Source: an uncultured Caryophanales bacterium (lineage in GTDB: Bacteria; Bacillota_I; Bacilli_A; RF39; UBA660). From it: a DNA stretch of 43,900 nucleotides. Shown piece after piece: positions 1-7,784 of this stretch. Below the pieces are notes generated by a model, which ran no database searches, was not told the DNA's origin, and was given only the letters and a program-made list of their open reading frames with translations. The position numbers and the translations under genes are program-made. Every line of letters begins with the position of its first letter. The first letter of the stretch is position 1. The DNA lies in contig CAMOGG010000008.1 of the NCBI GenBank assembly GCA_946614095.1, positions 1 through 43,900 on the forward strand, written 5' to 3'.

Positions 1-33
1 TATCATTTTGATCTGAAGTTTTAAGTTTTTTTG

Positions 34-63
34 TTGCTAAAACATGTGTTTATGTCATATTAT
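34..63 (+). promoter_or_regulatory. putative sigma-A promoter upstream of small membrane ORF
   Basis: TTGCTA at 34-39 and TATTAT at 58-63 are separated by 18 bases, a fair match to the housekeeping consensus. A transcript would start near 70, just ahead of the ORF at 83. The match alone does not prove activity. Confidence 0.45.
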
Positions 64-82
64 ACTTAAGTAAAGTAGGTGA

Positions 83-334
83 GTGAATAGCAATTCCTAT
101 ATTAATAATATTGATAAAATTAATATTTTTTTATTAAAATATAATAATACTTTAATGGTAATAGATAATATTCTAATATATATTGTTGCAACTTTATATA
201 TAATATTAGGAATAAGATCTAAGAAAGAAGTTATACTAAAAGTATCTTTTAGTATTTTCTCGATACTTACTATAATGATTGTGCTTACTTTGATTGTAAA
301 TGTTATTGCCGAATTATTTGGCATTTTTGGATAG
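83..334 (+). CDS. small two-TM membrane protein, unknown
   Basis: The 83-residue ORF would start at GTG and has no recognisable family. It shows two strongly hydrophobic stretches, about residues 26-44 and 53-78, separated by a basic loop (RSKKE), which suggests a two-helix membrane protein. The start is doubtful: AGGTGA (77-82) directly abuts the GTG with no spacer, and the same AGGTGAGT leader elsewhere in the window (before 37647) is placed about six bases from its ATG. The ORF may therefore be the tail of a damaged gene. An opposite-strand ORF covers nearly the same bases but lacks any Shine-Dalgarno sequence. A promoter for a small RNA begins five bases after its stop codon. Confidence 0.4.
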   Translation: MNSNSYINNIDKINIFLLKYNNTLMVIDNILIYIVATLYIILGIRSKKEVILKVSFSIFSILTIMIVLTLIVNVIAELFGIFG

Positions 335-338
335 CATT

Positions 339-367
339 TTGAAAAATATAATAAAATGTGCTATTAT
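339..367 (+). promoter_or_regulatory. sigma-A promoter of small antisense RNA
   Basis: TTGAAA (339-344), a 17-base spacer and TATTAT (362-367) make one of the best promoter matches in the window. No ORF of useful size lies between it and the terminator at 455-482, so its product should be a short RNA starting near 374. Confidence 0.6.
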
Positions 368-396
368 GTATACAGATGAGGGAAACTTCATACAAT

Positions 397-438
397 AAAA
401 AAGGGAACATTTAGTTTTGGTATGTTGAATGTCTACCC
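397..438 (-). terminator. putative terminator of the minus-strand peptide mRNA
   Basis: Read on the minus strand, GGG (438-436) and ACATT pair with AATGT and CCC (405-403) through small bulges, followed by six T residues. The stem is imperfect but correctly placed about 35-75 bases after the peptide stop codon. Confidence 0.4.
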
Positions 439-454
439 AAGTTATATTTGTTTA

Positions 455-482
455 GACACTCTCAAATGAGTGTCAATTTTTT
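455..482 (+). terminator. intrinsic terminator of the small RNA
   Basis: GACACTC (455-461) and GAGTGTC (468-474) form a perfect 7-bp stem with a six-base loop, followed by AA and six T residues. The T-run is only on the plus strand, so it ends the plus-strand RNA rather than the peptide mRNA. Confidence 0.65.
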
Positions 483-565
483 AATACTATAACCAGTAAG
501 GCTAAGAGTAGTAAAATGAGTGAAATGGCGTGAAGCAACTTGATGTTGTATTCACGCTTTTTCAT
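473..565 (-). CDS. 30-residue hydrophobic peptide, candidate type I toxin
   Basis: The minus strand encodes a 30-residue peptide that starts MKKREYNIK, continues as one hydrophobic helix of Leu/Ile/Val/Ala (about residues 10-28) and ends LKN. An AGGAGG at 580-575 lies nine bases upstream of the ATG, the strongest ribosome-binding site in the first kilobase and hard to explain by chance. A short basic N-terminus, a single TM helix and a Lys-containing tail are typical of small membrane toxins of type I systems and of other small membrane peptides. No specific family is recognised. The stop codon lies inside the terminator stem of the convergent small RNA. A clear minus-strand promoter was not found; TATATT at 598-593 is a weak -10 candidate. 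Confidence 0.6.
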   Translation of the reverse strand: MKKREYNIKLLHAISLILLLLALLVIVLKN

Positions 566-649
566 TCTCTCAAACCTCCTCTCTAGTTAGAAAATATATT
601 GATTTTTAATAGTTTTAAAAATTTTGACCAGTTTTGAATTAATGTCAGT

Positions 650-698
650 GTTTCTCCTAAGCAGTAGATTACCAGTTCGATTCTAGTCGGAAACGCCA
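650..698 (+). pseudogene. tRNA-like remnant (acceptor and T arm only)
   Basis: A T-loop TTCGATT (676-682) is flanked by arms ACCAG and CTAGT (four of five pairs). It is followed without a gap by CGGAAAC, a G at the discriminator position and CCA (696-698). GTTTCTC at 650-656 can pair with six of the seven acceptor bases. Only 14 bases lie where the D and anticodon arms should be, so this cannot be a normal tRNA. It resembles an internally deleted tRNA or the 3' tRNA half left at a mobile-element attachment site. A terminator follows at 710-742, as is usual for tRNA genes. The 5' pairing could be coincidence. Confidence 0.45.
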
Positions 699-709
699 TT
701 AAGCAATAT

Positions 710-742
710 AGCTTCAGTATCATAATAATCTGAAGCTTTTTT
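710..742 (+). terminator. intrinsic terminator after tRNA-like remnant
   Basis: AGCTTCAG (710-717) and CTGAAGCT (730-737) form a perfect 8-bp stem with a 12-base loop and a following T-run. It has the form of a retained tRNA-gene terminator. Confidence 0.65.
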
Positions 743-865
743 AATTCAATAAAACATTTTAAATACATAAGCACAAAAATTGACATGTTTTACAGATAAA
801 TAATAATTGCAACTTGTAAACAAAAATGAACTTCTATATAATAAAAATAGAATAGAGGAGTGTAT

Positions 866-2959
866 ATGTATTGTAGTAAGTGTGGTAAAAAGACAGAAGA
901 AAATACGAAATTTTGCAGCAATTGTGGGAATCCTATTATCAATTATCCAACAACTCCTATTCCTACAAATATCAGTATTCCAATTCATAATAATAGTAAA
1001 AAAGGAATTCAATGGGATATCAATAAGATATTAGTAATTGCAATAGTATTCGTAGTACTAATAATCACTATTGTAGTAGGAAAGGAATTATTAAAAACAA
1101 ATAATAGTAGAACAATAATGATTTATATGGTAGGTGCAAATCTAGAAAGCGATAAAGGTCTTGCAACAAGAGATTTAAAAGACTTGGATTATCATCAAAT
1201 AGCAAATCATAAAGTAAAAGTTCTATTAATGGCAGGAGGAGCTAAAACATGGCAAAATAATTATATTAGTTCAGATGAAACAAGTATATATGAATTGACA
1301 GAAAATGGTTTTGTAAAGATTGATCAAAGAAAAAGAAATAGCATGGGAAAAGCAGATAATTTATCTTATTTTCTAAACTACTCCTATCAACACTCTAAAA
1401 CAAAAAAATATGATTTGCTTTTTTGGAATCATGGTGGAGCAGTGGATGGTAGTGAATATGATGAGTTAACATTTAACAATGATAATATAAAACTTGAAGA
1501 ATTTAAAACTGCATTAGAAAAAAGTCCTTTTAATAAGAATAATAAATTAGAAGTAGTATCTTTTAGAACTTGTTTGAATGCTACAATAGAAGTTGCTAAT
1601 GTCTTTAAAGACTATGCAAACTATTTAGTGGCATCTGAAGAGGTAACAATAGGCTCTATTTTCGATTCTGCTTTAAAATTTATAAATGAAATAGAGCCTA
1701 CTGATAACGCAATTGAGTATGGAAAAAAACAAATTGAAGGTTATAAGTCTTCAGTGACCACTTATTGTAATTATTATCATAGCAAAAGTGAAGAAGAAAA
1801 CTATTGTGTAGACTTAACATATTCAATGATAGATTTATTAAAAATAGAAAAACTATCCGATTCATTTGATAAATTCAGTAGCGACATAGCTCAAAAATTA
1901 ACTACAAACTATAATGAATTTGCAAGGATTAGAGCAAACCTCAATCAATATGCAGTAGATGAGCCAGCTTATGATATGATAGATTTATATGATTTTGTAT
2001 CACATTTTTCAAAATATTCTAATTCTGCCAAACAAGTACTGACAAACATAGAATCTGCCGTAGAATACAATTATAGTAATAATTCTTATTCCCATGGTTT
2101 ATCTATTTATTATCCATATAATAAAGATTCATTCTTAAATAATTATTATGAGAAAATCTCTGTTTCAGATGAATATACAAAATTTGTAGAACAATTTTAT
2201 CAATTAAAAACTACAAAAGAAAAAAATAAAAGCTTTGCTTCTTTTCAAGAAAAAAAAGTAAAAGTCAAAGACGTAAAAAAAGAAACTGCTGATTTTGAAA
2301 TAGAATTAACCGAAGATCAAGTAGAAAACTTTGCAAAAGCACAATATATGGTCTTTGTAGATACAAAAGACGGTTATTATAAACTATTATATATAGGAAA
2401 TGAAGTTAAACTAGAAAAAAATAAAATAAAAGCAAATGTACAAGGAAAACTTTTAAGATTTGCTGATATAGAATATGATGACATAAGTAATTGGATGACA
2501 GTAATAGAAAAAGAAGTAACAGACGATTATATAGAAGTAACCACAATTTCATTTCTACAAAAAGGGATGGCAATACTTGGAGATCCAGCAACAATGACCA
2601 TTCGAATTGATAAAGATAATCCAAATGGTACAATTAAATCTATTGTTCTTTTAGATAATCAAAAAGATAATTCGAATTCAGATTCTTTAAAACTATTTTC
2701 AAATACAGGAGTACGCTTAAATGATTATACATTTATAATCTTTGGAGGTCAAAGCTATAAAATACAAGATGATAGTGGTAAGTTTAATCCTAATTTCTTG
2801 CAAAAAAGTAGTGGCACATTTACAGGAAATTATCTGCCAACAAATCAATTTCATTTTATAAAAGAAAACTTTAGTAGTGAATATGATTATTATGCAGTAT
2901 TTAAAGTAGAAGATATATCAGGACAAGTTTATTATTCTGAAATAACAAAAATGAAATAG
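866..2959 (+). CDS. zinc ribbon - TM - clostripain-like (C11) cysteine protease
   Basis: The 697-residue protein opens with a double-CxxC zinc ribbon (CSKCG...CSNCG, about residues 3-22). A TM helix follows at about 55-72, then a C11/clostripain-type domain that should lie outside the membrane. That domain begins at TIMIYMVGANLES, and the expected catalytic His189 lies in FWNHGGA and Cys236 in FRTCLNA. In C11 peptidases this His/Cys dyad cleaves after basic residues. About 250 further residues of unassigned, probably beta-rich sequence follow. ATG 866 is preferred over GTG 860 because GAGGAG (855-860) overlaps the GTG. The next gene's AGGAGG overlaps this stop codon, so the two are very likely cotranscribed. 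The extracytoplasmic location is inferred from a single helix after a short basic, zinc-ribbon N-terminus. Confidence 0.85.
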   Translation: MYCSKCGKKTEENTKFCSNCGNPIINYPTTPIPTNISIPIHNNSKKGIQWDINKILVIAIVFVVLIITIVVGKELLKTNNSRTIMIYMVGANLESDKGLATRDLKDLDYHQIANHKVKVLLMAGGAKTWQNNYISSDETSIYELTENGFVKIDQRKRNSMGKADNLSYFLNYSYQHSKTKKYDLLFWNHGGAVDGSEYDELTFNNDNIKLEEFKTALEKSPFNKNNKLEVVSFRTCLNATIEVANVFKDYANYLVASEEVTIGSIFDSALKFINEIEPTDNAIEYGKKQIEGYKSSVTTYCNYYHSKSEEENYCVDLTYSMIDLLKIEKLSDSFDKFSSDIAQKLTTNYNEFARIRANLNQYAVDEPAYDMIDLYDFVSHFSKYSNSAKQVLTNIESAVEYNYSNNSYSHGLSIYYPYNKDSFLNNYYEKISVSDEYTKFVEQFYQLKTTKEKNKSFASFQEKKVKVKDVKKETADFEIELTEDQVENFAKAQYMVFVDTKDGYYKLLYIGNEVKLEKNKIKANVQGKLLRFADIEYDDISNWMTVIEKEVTDDYIEVTTISFLQKGMAILGDPATMTIRIDKDNPNGTIKSIVLLDNQKDNSNSDSLKLFSNTGVRLNDYTFIIFGGQSYKIQDDSGKFNPNFLQKSSGTFTGNYLPTNQFHFIKENFSSEYDYYAVFKVEDISGQVYYSEITKMK

Positions 2960-2967
2960 GAGGATGT

Positions 2968-4851
2968 ATGAGAAATAAAAAAATAGTAATTGTCTTATTA
3001 TTCTTTTTACTATTAGTGATGGGAATCATATTCATAATATATTTGATAAAGAATAATAGGATAGAAGTGTTAAATGAACAGGAAGAAAAAGTATTAAAAT
3101 TTACACTTTCTCCAAATAAAAATTACAAAAAAACTATAAAAGTAATTTCAGATAAAAAAGATAATTATAATATAGTAATAGAAAATCATGAAAGCAAGAA
3201 AACTTCTGCTAAACAAATTTACTATCTAAAAGATGATCAAGGCCAATTCATTAAAAAAGGGATTCTTCATCCAAAAGAAAAAAACATAATAGGAACAATT
3301 GAATTAGAAAAGAGTCAGGAAAAAACATATACAATTGAAATAAGTGGAATAAACAATAGAAAGAAATGGAAAACAGAAGAAACAATTTCATTAGAAAAAG
3401 CACCAGAACAAGAATACTCAACTTTAATGTATGGTTCATATGTAAATGAGAAAATATTACAATTAGCAAATCCAAAAGGATTAGAAAACCACATAGATAA
3501 AAACATAGAAAGAATAATAGTAGCAGAAAAGATAAATGAAGAAGAGCAAAAAGATGCTATAGTAGTTTCAAATGAATCTTCAAAATCTGAAATATATATA
3601 TGGTATAAAGATCATACAGTTTATTTTTATAGTAAATTACCAATACAATTTGGTAAAGATGCAAGTGGAGTATTTTCAAAACTTGAAAATTTAAATGACA
3701 TTACAGATTTAAAGAAAATAGATACATCTAATACAGAATATTTTTCTCATATGTTTAGTTGGGATAAAAATTTAGTAGTCATTGATTCATTATCATACTG
3801 GAATACTTCTAATGCAAAATCTTTTTCATCTTTTTTCTACAATTGTTCTAATTTGATGAATATTACACCAATAGGAGCATTTGATACATCAAAAGTAGAA
3901 ACAATAGATGGAATGTTTTATAATACTAGAATCAGTGATTTCGAAGTGTTAAAATATTTTGATACAAAAAATGTAAGGAATATGATGCAATTATTTCATG
4001 AATCATCTATAGAAGATTTAACTCCATTAAAGAATTGGAATACAGAAAATCTTGAAAATTTAGGTTTTTCATTTGCAACAACAAAAGTAAAAGATTTAAA
4101 ACCACTAAAAAATTGGAAAACTGATAAACTAACATCAGCAATTTATGCTTTTTCAGAAACTCCAATTGAGTCAACAGAAGGACTTGAAAATTGGAATACT
4201 TCAAACATAAAGAAAATGAACAGCATATTTGGTGAGTGTCTTCATCTAAAGAATATAAATGCTTTATCAAATTGGAATACAAAATCATTAGAAGAAATTG
4301 ATTCATTGTTGTCATATACAGAAATAACATCTTTAAAACCAATAGAAAATTGGAATATGAAAAAGATAATAAAAATGGATAAAGCCTTTTATCAATGCAG
4401 AAAACTAAAAGATATTAATGCATTAGCAAATTGGAATATATCAAATATAACATCTTTGAAAGAAGTTTTTACCCTTACAAATATAACAGACATAAGTTCT
4501 TTAAGACATTGGGACACTTCGAATGTAGCAAATATGGAAGAATTATTTAGTCATACTAAAATAAAAGATTTAGAAAGTATTAAAGATTGGAATGTTTCTA
4601 AAGTAGAGAACTTTAAAGCAATGTTATCAACTACTTTAATTACAGATTTAAATAGTTTGTCGAAATGGGATGTATCGAGTGGAAAGAATTTTGAAGATAT
4701 GTTTTCAAATATAGCAACTCTGAAAGATGCAAGTGGAATTAATCAATGGAATATAGATAAAGGAGAAAACTTCACACATGTCTTTCATAATACAAATATA
4801 AAACCAAATTGGTCTGGAAATTGGGATGAATTTGGTACATATGTCAAGTAA
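2968..4851 (+). CDS. membrane-anchored BspA-like (DUF285) repeat protein
   Basis: The 627-residue protein has an N-terminal TM anchor (about residues 4-27) without a lipobox. About 200 residues of Lys/Glu-rich sequence follow, then roughly 14 tandem repeats of about 23-26 residues from residue ~245 to the end. Each repeat has the core 'L..W(N/D)TS....M...F...' , a hallmark of BspA-like/DUF285 leucine-rich-repeat-type surface proteins, common in mycoplasmas and gut Firmicutes. Such proteins are usually linked to surface binding, but the ligand here is unknown. It follows the C11 protease with eight bases between stop and start, suggesting the two act together. The repeats run to the C-terminus with no sorting signal, so the N-terminal helix is the only visible anchor. 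Confidence 0.85.
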   Translation: MRNKKIVIVLLFFLLLVMGIIFIIYLIKNNRIEVLNEQEEKVLKFTLSPNKNYKKTIKVISDKKDNYNIVIENHESKKTSAKQIYYLKDDQGQFIKKGILHPKEKNIIGTIELEKSQEKTYTIEISGINNRKKWKTEETISLEKAPEQEYSTLMYGSYVNEKILQLANPKGLENHIDKNIERIIVAEKINEEEQKDAIVVSNESSKSEIYIWYKDHTVYFYSKLPIQFGKDASGVFSKLENLNDITDLKKIDTSNTEYFSHMFSWDKNLVVIDSLSYWNTSNAKSFSSFFYNCSNLMNITPIGAFDTSKVETIDGMFYNTRISDFEVLKYFDTKNVRNMMQLFHESSIEDLTPLKNWNTENLENLGFSFATTKVKDLKPLKNWKTDKLTSAIYAFSETPIESTEGLENWNTSNIKKMNSIFGECLHLKNINALSNWNTKSLEEIDSLLSYTEITSLKPIENWNMKKIIKMDKAFYQCRKLKDINALANWNISNITSLKEVFTLTNITDISSLRHWDTSNVANMEELFSHTKIKDLESIKDWNVSKVENFKAMLSTTLITDLNSLSKWDVSSGKNFEDMFSNIATLKDASGINQWNIDKGENFTHVFHNTNIKPNWSGNWDEFGTYVK

Positions 4852-4937
4852 TAGTAAAAATATTTGAAAAACTAGAATCTATTGATAAAATATGATAAGA
4901 TACAATCAGAATAGTAAAGTAAAGAGAGGTATTATAT

Positions 4938-5990
4938 ATGTTTTGTAAAAATTGTGGATTTGAATTAACGGGAACAGAAAATGTTTGCCCACAATGTGGT
5001 ACTCCAGTAAGCAATGAGCAACCAGTTATGATTAATCCAGAAGTTTCAACAATGGTGGAAAGTAATCTAACTCCACCAGTAAATACTCAGCCAGCAATCG
5101 AACAATCGACTCCCGGAGTAGGAATAGTTCCAGAACAACAGACTGCAAACACACCGGAGCAACCAGCCATTGCTCCACCTCCTTCTGTTCCACCGGTAGC
5201 ACCGGTAATGGAGCAACAAACTCCAATGATGGGGGCACAGCCAATGCTACAACAGCCAACTATGGGTGCAGTACCAGAAGGACAACCAATACAACAGCCA
5301 GGAGTAGGATCACAAAATCAACAGCCAAACCAGTCACAACAAGGGAAAAAATTAAGCTCAACAACAATTTTATTAATTGCTATTTTAGTCGCTGTAATTA
5401 TTATTGGTATTATTTTAATTATAGTTTTAGGTCGTGATAAAGAATCCCCAACTACTACAGGTGATAATTCAACAACAATTCCAGATACAGTTGGTACAGT
5501 AACAAAAAATACCGTAACATTTGATGGCTATACGTTTACCATTCCAGATGGATATGAAACAGAAGAATCAGATGAAGTAGGACTAGTGATAGCGAACTAT
5601 GATACTGCATACACCATTCTAATTGATCATTATAATGATTATAATAGTTATAAAACAAAATTAAAATTAAAATATCCAACGATAGCTTCAGATTTAGAAG
5701 TCACTTTATCTGGAAGAAAATACTTATTAGTATCTTATAAAAAAGAAAATGGATTATATGAAGGAACGGCTTATGTAACCAATATGAATGATAAAGAATC
5801 CGTTATTGGTGCTGTTTTAAAAATAGATGGTTCTCTTCCACCAGAGAGTGATTTTGATGTTTTATCACAAGTAATTGACTCAGCAAAAGAGGGTGGAGAT
5901 TCTTCTTTCGCAATAGATACTTCTGATAAAAATGAAACATTAGAACTACCAGAACCATCACCAAAAGATATTACATTTAATAAGAATTAA
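4938..5990 (+). CDS. zinc ribbon - Pro/Gln-rich linker - TM - extracytoplasmic domain protein
   Basis: The 350-residue protein begins with a zinc ribbon (CKNCG...CPQCG, residues 3-21). A low-complexity Pro/Gln/Thr linker of about 110 residues follows, then a TM helix at about 141-166 and a C-terminal domain of roughly 180 residues. That domain contains TFDGYTFTIPDGYE and a later ISGRKYLLVSYKKE-like beta pattern. The linker and zinc ribbon should be cytosolic and the last domain outside. A good ribosome-binding site (AGAGAGG) precedes the ATG. No enzymatic motif is seen. The layout repeats that of the protease at 866 and, without the ribbon, of the protein at 8838. The family is unassigned. 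Confidence 0.8.
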   Translation: MFCKNCGFELTGTENVCPQCGTPVSNEQPVMINPEVSTMVESNLTPPVNTQPAIEQSTPGVGIVPEQQTANTPEQPAIAPPPSVPPVAPVMEQQTPMMGAQPMLQQPTMGAVPEGQPIQQPGVGSQNQQPNQSQQGKKLSSTTILLIAILVAVIIIGIILIIVLGRDKESPTTTGDNSTTIPDTVGTVTKNTVTFDGYTFTIPDGYETEESDEVGLVIANYDTAYTILIDHYNDYNSYKTKLKLKYPTIASDLEVTLSGRKYLLVSYKKENGLYEGTAYVTNMNDKESVIGAVLKIDGSLPPESDFDVLSQVIDSAKEGGDSSFAIDTSDKNETLELPEPSPKDITFNKN

Positions 5991-6003
5991 GTAGAAGCTT
6001 TTC

Positions 6004-6032
6004 TTGACAAATAAAAAATAATGTATTATAAG
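6004..6032 (+). promoter_or_regulatory. promoter of trpS T-box transcript
   Basis: A perfect TTGACA (6004-6009) lies 17 bases upstream of TATAAG (6027-6032). Transcription would start near 6039, leaving about 245 bases of leader before trpS. Confidence 0.75.
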
Positions 6033-6039
6033 TAAATTA

Positions 6040-6265
6040 AATTGTTGATTTGGAGTAGTAATTATTCAAATTATATTTAAGAGAGAAATGGTTTGGTGAG
6101 ACATTTCATATAAGGAATAATGAATGGACCAATGAGAGTTTCCCTGAATGATAGTAGGGGAAAACGGGACTCTTCCGTTATAAGAGAGCATATATGATAG
6201 TATATGAAATTAGGTGGCTAAATAAGAATCAAATCTTATCCTATTTTTAGGATAAGATTTTTTTT
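6040..6265 (+). promoter_or_regulatory. T-box riboswitch (tRNA-Trp specific) controlling trpS
   Basis: The structured leader has T-box landmarks in order: an AGAGAG segment near 6080, a GAATGGACC block with a UGG specifier at 6125-6127, and a T-box core TTAGGTGGC at 6210-6218. A terminator hairpin ends it at 6232-6265. UGG is the only tryptophan codon. The T-box UGGC (6215-6218) ends in C, which pairs with the G73 discriminator base of tRNA-Trp. Uncharged tRNA-Trp should stabilise the antiterminator and raise trpS expression when tryptophan is short. The specifier and discriminator agree with each other and with the downstream gene. Confidence 0.85.
6232..6265 (+). terminator. T-box terminator hairpin
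   Basis: AATCTTATCCTA (6232-6243) pairs with TAGGATAAGATT (6248-6259) around a four-base loop, followed by a T-run. It is the conditional terminator of the T-box leader. Confidence 0.85.
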
Positions 6266-6284
6266 AAAGAAAAGAGGAGAAAAT

Positions 6285-7271
6285 ATGAAAAAACAAAGAA
6301 TGTTAACTGGATTACAACCAACAGGTGTCATTACATTGGGAAATTATATTGGAGCAATTAAACAAATGGTGGAAAACCAAGATCAGTATGATTCATTTCT
6401 ATTTGTTGCGGATCTTCATTCCATTACAATACCACAAGACAAAGAAGAATTATCCAAAAAAACAAGAAGCTTGATTGCTTTATACTTAGCATGTGGAATA
6501 GATCCAAAGAAAAATACCATTTATATACAATCAGAAAATCCATATCATGCAAATCTATCATGGTTATTAGAATGCAATGCCTATTTTGGTGAAATGTCTA
6601 GAATGCATCAATTCAAAGAGAAAAGTAAAAAACATGAAAACTTTACAGTTGGGTTATTTACTTATCCTGTATTAATGGCAGCAGATATATTGTTATACGA
6701 TACTAATATTGTTCCGGTAGGAATTGATCAAAAACAGCATGTGGAAATTGCTAGAGATATTGCTATTCGTTTTAATAAAAAATATGGAGATACATTTGTA
6801 ATACCAGAACCAAAAATCAGTGAAAGTGGTACAAAAATAATGGATTTAGTAAATCCAACACAGAAAATGTCCAAATCAGCTGAAAATGAAAAAGGAGTTA
6901 TTCGAATTCTAGATGATATAAAAGTAGCCAGAAAAAAAATCATGTCTGCAACAACAGATAGTGAAATGGTAATTAAATATGATCCAGAAAACAAACCGGG
7001 TATTTCTAATTTAATCAATATATATATTTCTCTAACAGATAAAACAGTAGAAGAAGTAGAAGAAGAGTTTAAAGATTCTAATTATGGAACATTCAAAAAG
7101 AAAGTAGCCGATGAAGTAGAAAAACTTTTAACAACAATTCAAACAAAGTATCAAGAAATTCTAAATTCAGAAGAATTAGATAAAATATTAGACGAAGGAA
7201 GAGATAAAACAATAGAAATCGCAAAAATAAAGTATCAAGAAGCCAAAGAAAAAATGGGATTTCATCGATAA
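6285..7271 (+). CDS. trpS: tryptophanyl-tRNA synthetase
   Basis: The 328-residue class I aminoacyl-tRNA synthetase charges tRNA-Trp with tryptophan in the cytosol. The N-terminus contains TGLQPTG and the HIGH-equivalent TLGNYIGA at residues 17-24. The KMSKS loop is at 194-198. Sequences such as FLFVADLHSIT and VPVGIDQKQH are typical of TrpS substrate-binding regions. The length is normal for bacterial TrpS (about 325-340). GAGGAG lies upstream of the ATG. The T-box leader ahead of it is specific for tRNA-Trp, which confirms the identity independently. A strong terminator follows, so trpS is monocistronic. Confidence 0.97.
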   Translation: MKKQRMLTGLQPTGVITLGNYIGAIKQMVENQDQYDSFLFVADLHSITIPQDKEELSKKTRSLIALYLACGIDPKKNTIYIQSENPYHANLSWLLECNAYFGEMSRMHQFKEKSKKHENFTVGLFTYPVLMAADILLYDTNIVPVGIDQKQHVEIARDIAIRFNKKYGDTFVIPEPKISESGTKIMDLVNPTQKMSKSAENEKGVIRILDDIKVARKKIMSATTDSEMVIKYDPENKPGISNLINIYISLTDKTVEEVEEEFKDSNYGTFKKKVADEVEKLLTTIQTKYQEILNSEELDKILDEGRDKTIEIAKIKYQEAKEKMGFHR

Positions 7272-7272
7272 G

Positions 7273-7299
7273 AAAAGGCCAATAATATTGGCCTTTTTT
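7273..7299. terminator. bidirectional terminator between trpS and minus-strand gene
   Basis: An AAGGCCAAT / ATTGGCCTT stem with a tiny loop is flanked by A-runs on the left and T-runs on the right. It can end both trpS and the convergent gene at 7298-7765. Confidence 0.8.
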
Positions 7300-7765
7300 A
7301 TTTTTGATGCGTAATTTTAACATAATTTTCTCCACACCAACAAGAGTCAAATCCAACTTGATAATGTAATTGAAAAGCTGACAATATCATCATAGGAATA
7401 ATAGAAAAACAAATATAAGAAAGCAGTAATATTCGAACAAATCTAATGAATCGAATACGAAGTTCATTAACTCTTCCAAATATTAGTTGTAATAATCCAA
7501 TACCAACAAGAATCAATGATAAAAAAGATAGGTATCTAAGAGAAGTAGATAATTTATCATATTGATCAACAATATTAGCATAAATCCCATATAAAGAACG
7601 ATTGGTAATAGGTAAACTTCCACGAGTAATCAGAACATCAACTTGGTAAGGAATAGAACTAATCTTTTCTAAAGAACAAAAAAATAGAATAATAATTGTA
7701 AGAAAAATCAATGATAATATAATCTCTTTTTTTAACGTAGTTTTAGCATTAATAATAGAATTCAT
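7298..7765 (-). CDS. hypothetical membrane protein, unknown
   Basis: The protein has about 155 residues and no recognised family. It shows an N-terminal TM helix (after NAKTTLKKEI, about residues 14-31), a soluble stretch of some 50 residues with YGIYANIVDQYDKLS, and two further helices (about 80-98 and 115-135). A CW-C motif lies near the C-terminus. The start at 7765 was chosen because AGGTGA lies at the right distance; the longer reading frame would extend into the upstream gene. It lies 19 bases downstream of the beta-propeller-like gene and is probably cotranscribed with it. Confidence 0.7.
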   Translation of the reverse strand: MNSIINAKTTLKKEIILSLIFLTIIILFFCSLEKISSIPYQVDVLITRGSLPITNRSLYGIYANIVDQYDKLSTSLRYLSFLSLILVGIGLLQLIFGRVNELRIRFIRFVRILLLSYICFSIIPMMILSAFQLHYQVGFDSCWCGENYVKITHQK

Positions 7766-7784
7766 ATAAATCACCTCATAAAAA

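Larger units (their letters stand above)
374..482 (+). ncRNA. candidate antisense small RNA (type I antitoxin-like), about 105 nt
   Basis: A strong promoter at 339-367 and a hairpin-plus-T-run terminator at 455-482 bracket about 105 bases without a convincing ORF. The RNA is antisense to the 3' end of the minus-strand peptide gene at 473-565. Its terminator stem contains that gene's stop codon, and it would pair with the whole 3' untranslated region down to a minus-strand terminator near 397-438. This convergent 3'-overlap geometry is that of TxpA/RatA and BsrG/SR4 type I systems of Bacillus. The regulatory role is inferred from geometry; no sequence homology is claimed. Confidence 0.55.

Noticed and set aside
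97-324. Minus-strand 75-residue hydrophobic ORF opposite the small membrane ORF
   Set aside because: No ribosome-binding site, and its hydrophobicity is explained by being the complement of an A+T-rich hydrophobic ORF.
4007-4342. Minus-strand 111-residue ORF within the BspA-like repeats
   Set aside because: A shadow of the repeat-coding strand. The plus-strand reading has clear repeat periodicity.
3760-4830. Tandem repeats as a DNA repeat array or CRISPR
   Set aside because: The periodicity is at the protein level (BspA-like repeats); DNA units differ in sequence and length and no conserved direct repeat with spacers exists.
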